Source of the DNA: Gigaspora margarita
Lineage: Eukaryota > Glomeromycota > Glomeromycetes > Diversisporales > Gigasporaceae
DNA: 64,000 bases
Direction of reading: 5' to 3'
Assembly: GCA_009809945.1 (NCBI GenBank)
Contig: WTPW01002206.1
Span: 42,145-106,144 of the forward strand
The notes under the pieces are model-generated. The model was not told the origin of the DNA. It was given only the letters and a program-made list of their open reading frames with translations, and ran no database searches. Position 1 is the stretch's first letter. Every line of letters begins with the position of its first letter. Of this stretch, positions 47,462-58,240 are shown piece after piece. Position numbers and translations under genes: made by a program.

Positions 47462-48748
47462 TGTTACCATCTGATTTGGGAGAGCATCAGTTATGAGAGT
47501 GCCGATATAGATCAGAGATGGTAAATGAATATAAAATAGGTAGGGTCGAGTTTATAAATATAATGATTCTAGATACAAAAAAAAATAATATAAAGACAAA
47601 TATGAGGTGAAACTCTTCTAAGCATATAAACATGTAAACATGAAGTTTAATAAATAATACACAATAATCTTTATTATACGTAAGGAGTCAACAAAAGACT
47701 AAGACATAAAGATACAAAGAAAGGTAAATGAATACATTGGGTTTGTTGTCTGAAGGACGTTATAGTAGAGTCATAGTGACCTGGTTTGTGTGTGTGGACA
47801 TTACAGTAGAGTCATGGTGACCTGGTTTGTGTGTGTGTCCGCAAATTACAGGTTTTGATTGGCTGATCAGATCAAAACAATTACATACTCTGAAAATAGC
47901 CATTTTGTCAGGCTTATCCATGTTGGTTTTTTCCTCAGACTTAAAATAGGATTCCATTTACCTAGTATACATGTGAATTACTTAGAATTCCTCCTGATAT
48001 GTATATTAGGTCAACGTCCAATCAAAATTACTAAGCTGTAATTCATTCAACACCAATAAAAGTTCAATACTGCTATTCTTAAAACCTTTCACTGTGTTAA
48101 ACCTTTTACTGAACTCATATTATATTCCTTTTAAAACCATTGAATACCTTACATTCATCTCTTGTAAGATGAATAAAAATATTAACTTGCTTTGTTTGAT
48201 TCATACTAGATATCAAAAGGAAAACTTTATGAATTTTAGGGCATTGCTCAAAGAGAAAAAACTAAGATTAAGTGCCTTTTTGAATGGAACTTTTATCAGA
48301 ACTGGCTTCCTAATCCTGCTAAGAACTGAAGCACACATATTAGAAGTTAAAAAAAAGGGTGATAAGGCACAATCAAAAAAATCTAAATGATTTAATTTAT
48401 TATTACGTCCAGGTCTTGTGTATGTGCCAGTACCTAGTAAGGGATTTTCTACTAATTGGTATATAATGTGGTTGATATCTAGTTATGGTAACAAAAATTA
48501 GCTATTTAGGAAAGACAGGGATCAAATAAAGATATCAATCTATAACAATAGCTATGGGGTTAATTATAGGATATAATAAATATAGAAATAGAAAAAAAAT
48601 AAATATAGAATAGAATAAAGAAATCAATAAGAAAATAAAAAAAATGTATATAATTTAATAAAAATGGAAATGTTCAATGCATGGGGTAGCTACAGGGTTG
48701 TTATGATAATTTTGGCATAAAAAAAACATTTTATTTATGTGATAACAT
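47462..48748 (+). repeat. Long duplicated segment A (pair with 51150-53281)
   Basis: Collinear with segment B: GAGCATCAGTTATGAGAGTG, AATTACTAAGCTGTAATTCA, GATATCTAGTTATGGTAAC and AATAGAAATAGAAAAAAAAT occur in the same order. Segment A holds about 420 bp (47578-47998) that B lacks. B carries two transposon insertions that A lacks. A 98-codon frame (48094-48390; FLNGTFIRTGFLILLRTEAH then basic tail) is broken in B. It may be part of an unrecognised mobile element. Confidence 0.7.
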
Positions 48749-49040
48749 TTTTCCTCTTAAACTCTAAGCTCCTGTGAGGATCCTGATATATAAACACAAG
48801 TTTTCTCTAATATTGAATATCTATAATTTTGGGTCAAAATTTTTTTTAAAATAGATGGAATTGAAAATTGAAAGAATGAACAAATAGTATTTAGAAAATA
48901 GAAAAGGATATCAATGGATGGCAGCAAAAAATAATTTAGATCATTTGGCTTCAGGGTCATGGTTGAGACAATTTCAGAATCTATGATCTTGCTATACTAG
49001 AGAGTATGTAGAAAACTTTTTTAGCCCTACTAGTTAAAGG

Positions 49041-50178
49041 CAGTAAAGAATATTTAATGTTCTCAATGTTCTCAAAATTTTTAAAAAAAATTAAAACACT
49101 GCATTTAGAAATCATGTTCTCTTTTGAGAACAAACTAAGAACATAAAATTTATAATTTATGTTCTTATAAAATATATATAAAATTAAAAAGTTTGCTATC
49201 TATTGCTACTAGTAATTGTTACTAGTGTTATGTAAATATAATCATTTAATAATATATTATATGTATGTTTATTACCTATATTTCTGAAAATAAGCCACCT
49301 TTTCTGGATGATTTGGACACAAAAAATCCAGAATAGCTTAATTTGAATAAAATCAATTTTTGGTCAATCGCCAATAGTCATTACATAGTAAATCTAAATT
49401 CTACTATATAAATTGATTATTAGCACTTAAGTAAACTTATTTGAAGATAAACTACACATATTCTGAAAGTTTCATCAAAATAGAAGTACTTTTTATTGAT
49501 TTTTATATTTAATGAATATATTTTGTTAATAAAATTTTAATCTCTTTATTCAACATAAAAATTAAAATCCAATTAATAAAAACTTTTCAATTTTATTATA
49601 AATTTCAGAATATATATATTTTGATCTCTTGAATAAGTTCACTTAAACGATTTTAATTGATTAGTTTAGTAAAATTTGAACTTTACTATATAGCAACTTT
49701 TGTTGATTGTGGGGTAGCTTATTTTTGGATCAAAGATGTTTTTGCGTTTCTTGACCAAAAGAGAAGAGTAGCTTATTTTCAGCAATATATAGTATTGGTA
49801 AACACATTAATAGAATTTTTACAGTAATTCCTATGAAACTAAAACTATCTAATAATGGAACTTACTAGAATTAGAAATTTAAATTGCTTAATTATCTTTT
49901 AATAATCAAGTTAATAGCTCTTTTATAAAAAATTTAATTTCTAACAAGCTTATAATGTTTGGGCCAATTCTTCTCATTTTAATTATAGTTTATTCATTAG
50001 TAAATGCAATTTTAATTTTAAAAATTATAATAAATAAATTTATTATAAATATTATATAATTTTAAAAATTTTAATCTTAAAAAAATTATTATAGTGAACA
50101 CTAAATTTTTTTTGAGAATATGAATTATAAATTTATGTTTTCAAAGAACAAAAAAATTTTTTTAGAAATTCTTTACTA
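49041..50178. mobile_element. hAT-like non-autonomous element, 1138 bp
   Basis: The ends are CAGTAAAGAATATTT and inverse AAATTCTTTACTA, flanked by GTTAAAGG (49033-49040) and GTTAAAGA (50179-50186), a 7/8 match. AGAAC/GTTCTC motifs recur near both ends. No coding. It hosts the element at 49281-49785. Confidence 0.65.
49281..49785. mobile_element. TA-target inverted-repeat element nested in 49041-50178
   Basis: TTTCTGAAAATAAGCCACC and inverse GTAGCTTATTTTCAGCAA, TA on both sides. Long inverted arms continue inward (AAGTAAACTTATTTGAAGAT and TTGAATAAGTTCACTTAAAC). Related arms occur inside 56290-56340 and 58664-58990. Confidence 0.65.
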
Positions 50179-50186
50179 GTTAAAGA

Positions 50187-51149
50187 ATACACAATTGAAT
50201 CTTCTTGCTTCAATAAGAGTCATTATTCACAAGATGGAAGTTATGTTCAGACATTTGGCCTTGATGGTAGTGAAATAATATGGACAGAATTCTTGTTCAG
50301 GCTCTTTTATAAATTCAATACTTTAATAGTCTGTGGGATAGGTAGTCAGATCCTCAGGTTGGTTGTTGCTTTGAAAGTGGTAGTTTATGGGTTTAGATGA
50401 CTTACAGGCCTTCTCTGAGCTTGGTGGTAATTCTTACATTGGATACTATCAATCTCTTTATTATATAAAGCTTCCTCCTCTGAAAAATAACTTATTCTTC
50501 CATTTCTTCATTGTCTTCATCATTGGGGTTATATTCATTGGAGCTATTTTCAAAGAACTATTGTCAAATTGTTTCTGAGATATATCAGATATTGAACCAT
50601 AGTTAAAGTTTTCTTTAAAAGAATTCATTAAAAAATTAGCAAAAAGGTTAGTTGGTTGCTTCATGATTGGAGTCATAGTTGATCTTGAGCACAGGTAGAA
50701 AAAAACAGTTGGTGGCATAGTGTTCACATCATTAACAGTTATAGCAAAGTTATTGATATATCTTTCAAAATATATAAGCATGCTATGAAGAATATTGTTC
50801 AAGTAGGTGATTGAGATTATATAGTTGCTGGTTGAGAAGAGATGAGAAGACAGAAGTTTGATAGCTGTATAAAAGCATGTAGTTGAACATCTTTATGGGT
50901 TTATAAGGATAATTGTAAATCTGAACAAGCTTGATATAGTGTAATACTATAGAGGTTAAGTGAACAATTTATCCAAGTGCATTTATGTCCATATTGTAAT
51001 TAATATAAGAATAGTATCAGGTGGGTTAAAAAAAAAATAAAGGCTATGGAGTTCTAGAGTATAACAGTTTTTTAATTAGAAGTTTGAATTAGAATTGTAG
51101 TGGAATTCTGAACCTAATAGGTGCATGGTCCACACAATCAGCACTATTT
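50187..51149 (-). other. Possible decayed coding region
   Basis: The minus frame 50802-50461 is 113 codons (YLCSRSTMTPIMKQPTNLFA, then NFLMNSFKENFNYGS and ISQKQFDNSS). A neighbouring frame supplies an acidic end (ENSSNEYNPNDEDNEEMEE, stop). Upstream another frame reads PYKPIKMFNYMLLYSYQTSV. The shifts suggest a broken ORF of a host gene or transposon. I do not recognise it. Confidence 0.3.
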
Positions 51150-51727
51150 GTTACTATCCAATTTGAAAGAGCATTAGTTATGAAAGTGCCAATATAGATT
51201 AGAGATAGTAAATAAATATAAAATAGATAGGGTCAAGTTTATAAATATAATGATTTGAGATACAAGAAATGTATATTGGGTAAATGTCCAACAGAAAATT
51301 ACTAAGCTGTAATTCATTCGAACCAATAAAAGTTCAATACTATGATTCTTAAAACCCTTCTCTGTATTAAACCTTATACTAAACACATATTATATTCCTT
51401 TTAAAACTATTGAATACCTTACATTTATCTTTTGTGAGATGAATAAAAATATTAACTTCCTTTGTTCAATTCGTGCTAGATATCAAAAGAAAACTTTATG
51501 AATTTTAGGGTATTACTCAAAAGAAAAGACTAAGGTTAAGTACTTTCTGAATAGAACTTTTGTCAGAACTGGCTTTCTAATTCTGCTAAGAAAAAGCATA
51601 CATATTGGAAGTTAAAGAAAGCATGATAAGGCACAATTGAAATAATCTAAATAATTTAATTTAGTATTATGTCCAGGTTTTGTGTATGTGCTGGTATCTG
51701 GCAAGGAATTTTCCTTCAATCAGCATA

Positions 51728-52840
51728 TGGGGTGAGTCAATAGAAAAGGGACAAATTTTTTCTAAGTAAAAGTTTTTTTGACTTTAAGCTTAAATATCTT
51801 AACAACTATCTTAATTGATAATCTGCCTGTCAACTGAAGAATAGGCGAAATGTGGCGTCTTCCATCTAAAAAAGTTTTCTTACTAAGTTAACAATACATA
51901 TCCACTAATTGAAAGCTGTAGAGCTCATTGAGACGCATCTAACGGTGGTTAGATCATCCAAATCGGCCCAGTGGATGGCGAGATATCGTCGAAAAACGAT
52001 TGGCCGACTATATAAAAATCCGTGACGGAAATCTCATGAAAATCACTATAGGCGAAATGTGGCGTGCTTCCATCTAAAACTTTTTTTCTTACTAAGTTAA
52101 CGATACATGCCCACTAATTAAAAGTTGTAGAGCTCATCGAGACGCATCTAACGGTGGTTAGATCATCCAAATCGGCTTGGTGGATGGCGAGATATCGTCG
52201 AAAAACGATTGGCCGACTATATAAAAATAAAATCTCTATATAAACAATGTTTTGTTTATATAGGATTTTAAATAGTCGGGCAATCGTTTTCTGACGATAT
52301 CTCGCCATCCACTGGGCCAATTTGGATGATCTAACCACCATTAGATGCGTCTCGACGAGCTCTACAACTTTCAATTAGTGGGCATGTATCGTTAACTTAG
52401 TAAGAAAAAAAGTTTTAGATGGAAGCACGCCACATTTCGCCTATAGTGATTTTCATGAGATTTCCGTCACGGATTTTTATATAGTCGGCCAATCGTTTTT
52501 CGATGATATCTCGCCATCCACTGGGCCAATTTGGATGATCTAACCACCGTTAGATGCGTCTCAACAAGCTCTACTGCTTTTAATTAGTGGACATGTATTG
52601 TTAACTTAGTAAGAAAACTTTTTTAGACGGAAGACGCCACATTTCGCCTATTCTCCAGTTGACAGGCAGATTATCAATTAATAAATTTAATAAATTTTTT
52701 ATTTTAATTCTATATAATTTCAAGATTAAAATAAAAAAATTTTTGGCAAATTTGATTAAATAGTTGTCAAGATATTTTAATTTAAAAATTAAAAAAAATT
52801 TACTAAAAATGATTTGTCTCTTTTCTATTAACCCACCCCA
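51728..52840. mobile_element. TA-target MITE split by a giant palindrome
   Basis: TGGGGTGAGTCAATAGAAAA and inverse TTTTCTATTAACCCACCCCA, flanked by TA (51726-51727 and 52841-52842). Segment A shows the uninterrupted target (TATATAATGTGG). The outer MITE is about 246 bp without its insert and is the same family as 17846-18080. Confidence 0.8.
51813..52679. repeat. 867-bp giant palindrome made of duplicated units
   Basis: From AATTGATAATCTGCCTG to CAGGCAGATTATCAATT, the two arms of about 430 bp mirror each other around 52246, where CTATATAAACA and TGTTTATATAG face across a few bases. Each arm itself holds two direct copies of a unit with GGCGAAATGTGGCGT, GACGCATCTAACGGTGG, GTGGATGGCGAGATATCGTC and GAAAAACGATTGGCCGACTA. 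It is GC-richer than its surroundings. The minus 86-codon frame across it is not a gene. Confidence 0.9.
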
Positions 52841-52864
52841 TATAATGTGGCTGATATCTAGTTA

Positions 52865-53013
52865 GAGTCATGTCATTAATCACCTGATTATTTTTTATAA
52901 AAGGCCTACACCCCTTCTCCTCTTAAATATAGATATGATCAGGTTCCTATATATAATTTCAACATTTTTTACCTCCTCCCTCCCTAAAAAATCACCTGAT
53001 TTCATCACTCCCC
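52865..53013. mobile_element. Harbinger-like MITE, second copy, 149 bp
   Basis: GAGTCATGTCATTAATCACC at the left and ATCACTCCCC at the right, TTA on both sides (52862-52864, 53014-53016). It is collinear with the copy in SDR exon 4 throughout. Segment A near 48474 gives the empty site (TAGTTATGGTAAC). Confidence 0.9.
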
Positions 53014-53281
53014 TTATGGTAACAAAAATTAGCTATTTAGAAAAGACAGAGATCAAAAGTAAAGATATCAATCTATGACAATAGCTATAGGGTTAATTAT
53101 AGAATATAATAAATATAGAACTAGAAAGAAAAATAAATATAGAATAGAATAAAGAAATAAATAAGGAAATAAAATAAATGTATATAATTTAATAAAAATA
53201 GAAACATTCAATACATGGGGTGGTCATGAGTTCATCACGATAATTACAGCATAAAAAAGCCTTTTATTTATGTGATAACAC

Positions 53282-53800
53282 CAGTATGATCACATGAATA
53301 TGTAGTATGAAATATGAGAGGGATGGTTTATGCTTGAAAAGTTGATGTCCACTATACTAATTTTTGCAAAATCCATTTTTAGTTTAATTAATAATTTTTG
53401 TTTATTTATTTTTGGAAGGAGTTAAGGTTTTTGCATATAACCCACATGTAGATTATACTTTATAATACAACTGATAATTAATTATATACTATGCAAACTG
53501 ATATTATGATTAATGATATAGTTCAAAATAGTGATAATATATATTCATTATGTAATTTTAATTTACTATATAATTTTTTTTATCTTTAGAGCACTAATAG
53601 ATATTATATAAAATTTTTTTATAAGAGGTTACCCCCTCCCCCCTACATTATATATGAAGTATATATATTGTATATTATACCTAGCTACCCTCTTCCCTTC
53701 TAAAAATATTATGTAATATCTGTTAGTAACTTTATAGCGCACTTAAGTTTGTGAAACTAAAATTTTCAAATTTGCTCCTGTTTGCTCTAATTGCAATAAT
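53282..53800. other. Gene-free AT-rich stretch
   Basis: No gene seen. 53585-53720 has an inverted motif pair (TAATAGATATTATATAA and TTATGTAATATCTGTTA) suggesting a small decayed inverted-repeat element. Confidence 0.4.
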
Positions 53801-53808
53801 TTCTAATC

Positions 53809-54515
53809 TAGTGATTGGATCTGTCAAAAAATTGGACCCAAGTGATCCATCAGGTCAACCTGCAGGTCACTGGAGTTGATCAAAGGGTCAACTCAGGTCA
53901 TGGATGACCTGGTTGACCCAGGTGGGTTGATTGATGGGCATATATAATTGGTCGATATATCTAAATTGTAATAAATGTGCAGTCGCCTCTTACTATACTA
54001 AATGGGCCATTCTAGGATGTATCCATTCAATGTCATACTTATTATAATATAATTTATAGTATAACCTTTCCAAACCAATTCTACCAAAATTGATAACCCG
54101 TAATAACTAATAAATTAATATAAACTGATCAAACAAATTGAAGAGAGATAGAGAAAGTTAGAAAAAGAGAGAGAGAAAGAAAAAGAGAGAGAGAGAAAAA
54201 GAAGAAAGAGAAAGAGAAGAGAGAGAGAGAGAGAGAAGAGAGAAAAAAGGAGAGAGAGAGAGGATAGAGGCATAAAAATAGTATAAAACAGCTTTTTTTT
54301 TTTTTTTGCAGATTAGTTCACTATAAATCTTGAAATCCTCATGGGTTGACCCACATGTTGATTACAGGTTGACCCACAGGTTGACCTATGGGTTGACCCA
54401 CAGGTTGACCTGTGGGTTGACCCACCCATTTCTAACTGGGTTGCCAGATACTCAACTCAGGTCACCTGCTCACCCACAGGTGATCCAGGTGGCAGTCACC
54501 TGGGTCAAACCACTA
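53809..54515. mobile_element. hAT-like non-autonomous element with GGGTTGACC arrays
   Basis: Ends TAGTGATTGGATCTG and inverse TGGGTCAAACCACTA, flanked by TTCTAATC (53801-53808) and TTATAATC (54516-54523), a 7/8 match. Both ends carry arrays of GGGTTGACC, CAGGTCA and CCAGGTG. The centre has a GA-rich microsatellite (about 54140-54265) and a T run. The 63-codon frame over the right array is not a gene. Confidence 0.75.
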
Positions 54516-54690
54516 TTATAATCTTACTAACTTATTTAAACAAAAAATGATATATCCAATGACCATAAGAAATTTTAAAATAAGGCAATAATATTTAATT
54601 AGTAATTATAATCATGTTAATATAGTAATAATTAGTAAGGTAGCTAAGAACCTGGATATGTTCTTGAAGAAATATATGAGTGATGTTATA

Positions 54691-55520
54691 GGACCCGAAC
54701 AAAACATATAGAGGTTATATTAGCTTTAATATAAACTTTTTAAATTTTTTATCCACTTTTTATTAAGCAAATTAACTATATTTTATATATAAGCTTTAAT
54801 ATTTAATTAATTTTATCCAAATAACAAATATAACTTTATTTTATTTTTAAAAAAACTTTACAAAATTTTTGAGTTTATTTATATGTACCCTAAGGTACAT
54901 GTACTCCATCATGTAATCTATACAGATTGCTATAAACTTTAAGATCAGGTGTAATGTTACATGATTAGAAAATTCAAAACAAACAGTCATTTTGACAAAA
55001 ATCGCTTATTTCACAAAAAATTGCATATTAAACCACCTTCTGTACATTAATAAAAAATTTTCCTTGAGTGATTTTACTATATAATACAATAAACCCTAAC
55101 CCTAACATAGTTTTTACCCTAATCCTAATCTATATCAATATTACAGTACAGTTTTGTAATATCATATGATCAAAATAAAGGGTACAAAAAATTTAATGTA
55201 CCCTATAGGTACATTTATATTAATTCAAAATTTTTTTTAAAAAAATTCTTTTCAAAAAAAACTTTTTTGTAAAATTTTTTCTCTCACTTTTTTTCTATTT
55301 TTTTTTGTTTTTTTTATTTTGTTATCCAAATTTTAAATATAACCTTTATGAAACTTATCAATTTTATTCACTTTGAATAATATAACATTAAAGGCTTTTA
55401 TCAACTTTTAAATATTACCTTTTGACCAATTATCCGCTTTTCAAATATAACATTTTTGTAAAAAAGTACCTTTTTTAACCAAAATTTCAATATAACCTCT
55501 ATATATATTTTTCTGGGTCC
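54691..55520. mobile_element. Mutator-like inverted-repeat element, 830 bp
   Basis: GGACCCGAACAAAACATATA, then GAGGTTATATT, at the left; AATATAACCTC and TTTTTCTGGGTCC at the right. Flanks are TGATGTTATA (54681-54690) and TAATGTTATA (55521-55530), a 9/10 match. The AT-rich interior has ATATAAC motifs and hosts another MITE at about 54886-55216. No coding. Confidence 0.65.
54886..55216. mobile_element. MITE with GTACC ends, nested
   Basis: ATGTACCCTAAGGTACATG at the left and TGTACCCTATAGGTACAT at the right, within TTTATA-like flanks. Inside are GATCAGGTGTAATGTTA, shared with the 33646/39374 family, and CCCTAACCCTAAC. Exact ends uncertain. Confidence 0.5.
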
Positions 55521-55530
55521 TAATGTTATA

Positions 55531-56126
55531 TATGGCTTGGAGACTAACAAATATTAGTGCAGCAACCATACCTGGGCATTAGAGGAGTAACTGGGTAGTA
55601 GCCTATATTAAAATTAGATTTAGTTTTTTTGTATTATTTTGTACATAAAGATTCTAATAAATAGCGCAAGGTTGTAAAGTGAAAAAAAATAATCTAGGTG
55701 AGCCTTGGCCACTCTTGTTGGTTTAGGCCAAAGATAAGTACTAGGTCTACTTTTGTTTATCTAGCTATATGTCTGAGTTCTTTTTCTTAGCATTAGATTT
55801 AAATTATGAAATTTTTTCCAGTTGTAAAAAGTTTTTATTAAATTTAATAAAGATAAGAGCAAGGTCTCACCATTAAAATTAAAAAAAAAAATATATATAT
55901 AGTAATAATTAGTCATAATTTGTTATTGATAAATTAATAATCAGTTGTTATCTGTTTGTTTTATTTTTTAAAAAAAATCAACTTTCAATCATTATGCACA
56001 CTTTGTATCTTTGAAATTTAATCTATAGACTTCTGTTTGTTATATGCATATTCTATCTTTGAAATTAACTGAAATATGATGTTATCCTATATACACTTCT
56101 TCAAAGATAGTAGGTAACTAGAACAA
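55531..56126. other. Gene-free stretch
   Basis: No gene or bounded element seen. Confidence 0.4.
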
Positions 56127-56819
56127 CCTTAGACTAGGGGTCTTAGCTGGATTGGGTTTGACCCAACCTGACCTGTGTTAGACCCAACCTGAGTAGGGTA
56201 GCATCAGAACAAACCCAGATCAGGTGAAACCCGAGTTGGGTCAAACCTGGGTCAGAAAAAAACCAGGTTGGATCAAACCTGGGTTTCAGATTATATACAA
56301 TGATCGCAAGTAGTTACTACATAGTAAAGTCCAAATTTTTTTTTTTTTTTTTTTTTTTGGCCTGATTTTTTTGTATCAAAGTTTCTGCTCTGGGAAAAGG
56401 CTTTTATTCAAGTAAATTAGACAATGGGCACCTCCAGGGACACCCTGGCTAGTGTTTCTATGAACCTGAACTGAACTGAGCTTAGGTCAAGTTCAGGTTC
56501 AGGTTTAGGTTCAGTATTGAACCTGAACCTGAACATTTTTTAAAACATGTTCGGGTTCAGGTTTAGTATTGAACTTTTAGAGCAGGTTCAGGTTCAGTTC
56601 AGGTTCAGTTCATAAGTTCATGAACATGTTCAGGTTCAGTCTAGTGTTTATATGAATTAGTGATTCTAGGTTTGGGTCCAGGTTTGGTCTGGCCCAGACA
56701 AGACTCAAACTCTAAATTCTATTATTTAAAACTTTATATTAAACTCAAACTCAATCAACTCAATCATAGTTTGGTCGAGCTGGTCAAATTTGCAAACTAG
56801 TTTGAGTCTAAATAAAAAT

Positions 56820-58240
56820 ATATGTATTTTTTGATACTAAACAAGTTTACTTAGAGTGAGAAGTATAAATCAGTTAGTAAAATTTAGAGAATCATAGCAT
56901 TTTGTATAATTTTATTAATGAAATTATTAATATCGTATTTTGCTTGAAATTTTACTAATTGATCATAACTTCTTGCACTAAGTAAACTTGTTCAGCACCA
57001 AAAATACATCAAAAAATATATTTTACTTTACCTTTCTTAAAATTTGAAGAAAGAATGCTTAGTTTTAGAAATTTTCATCAAAAATTCAAAACTTGGCATC
57101 TTTTCTTCAAATTTTAAGAAAAGCGAAATATAATATACCGATATGCAGTGTTGTCACAGGACAGCTTTGGACAATGATTTGGACAATTTTGGACAATTAA
57201 ATAAAGTAAAATAACTTGAAATTTTATTAAGGTAATCTATTTTAATTTTAACTGGACTGTGTTCAGCACCTAACAAAATATATAGTTATATATTTTTTAG
57301 ATAGATTTATTAATTATCAAAGCCTGGACAAGCTTTGGACAATCTTGGATGTTTGGACAATTTTGGACGTGGACAACCAAAAAAGGCTGTGGACAGCCAA
57401 AACGTACAACACTGCCGATATGATGTGTATTTTTGTGCTAAACAAGTTTACTTAATGCAATAAGTTAGAATCAATTAGTAAAATTTAGAGAATCATAGAA
57501 TTTTGTATAATTTTATTAATAAAATTATACAAATTTCTATGATTCTCTAAATTTTACTAATTGATACTAATTTCTTGCACTATGTAAACTTGATCAGCAC
57601 CAAAAACTACATCAAATCGGCATATTTTATTTTACTTTGCTTAAGATTTGAAGAAAAGATGCTTAATTTTGGAAATTTTCATCAAAAATTCAAACTTAAG
57701 CATCTTTGACGCAAATTTTAAGAAAAATAAAATAGACTGATATGATGTATTTTTTAGTGCTATACAAGTTTACTTAGAGCAAGAAGTTATGATGAATTAG
57801 TAAAATTTAGAGTATCATAGAAATTTGTATAATTTTATTAATAAAATTATACAAATTTCTATGATTCTCTAAATTTTACTAATTGATCATAACTTCTTGC
57901 TCTAAGTAAACTTGTATAGCACTAAAAAATACATCATATCAGTCTATTTTATTTTATTTTTCTTAAAATTTGCATCAAAGATGCTTAAGTTTGAATTTTT
58001 GATGAAAATTTCCAAAATTAAGCATCTTTTCTTCATATTTTAAGAAAAGTAAAATAAAATATGCCGATTTGATACATTTTTTGGTGCTGAACATGTTTAC
58101 TTAGTGCAAGAAGTTATGATCAATTAGTAAAATTTCATGTAGAACAATATTTTTAATAATTTTATTAATAAAATTATACAAAATCCTATGATTCTCTGAA
58201 TTTTACTAATTGATTCAAACTTTGTGATTTAGGTAAAAAT
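56820..58240. repeat. Series of palindromic units with CAAGTTTACTTAG ends
   Basis: Alternating direct and inverse copies of CAAGTTTACTTAGTGCAAGA, then AGTAAAATTTAGAGAATCAT, ACAAATTTCTATGATTCTCT, and CATCTTTTCTTCAAATTTTA, TTAAGAAAAG.AAAATA. About four units of roughly 350 bp, each near-palindromic (for example around 57840). It probably arose from one foldback element by tandem duplication. Confidence 0.75.
57146..57414. mobile_element. hAT-like 269-bp MITE, innermost insertion
   Basis: Ends CAGTGTTGTCACAGGACAGC and inverse ACGTACAACACTG, flanked by identical CCGATATG (57138-57145 and 57415-57422). The motif TTTGGACAA/TGGACAA is repeated along both sides. Perfect duplication makes it the youngest of the stack. 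Confidence 0.9.

Larger units (their letters stand above)
51150..53281 (+). repeat. Long duplicated segment B (pair with 47462-48748)
   Basis: Matches segment A collinearly once the palindrome-bearing MITE (51728-52840) and the Harbinger-like MITE (52865-53013) are set aside. Segment A therefore supplies the empty sites of both insertions. Divergence is visible but modest. Confidence 0.75.

Noticed and set aside
54330-54521. 63-codon frame as a repeat protein
   Set aside because: It is the GGGTTGACC array at the right end of a hAT-like element.
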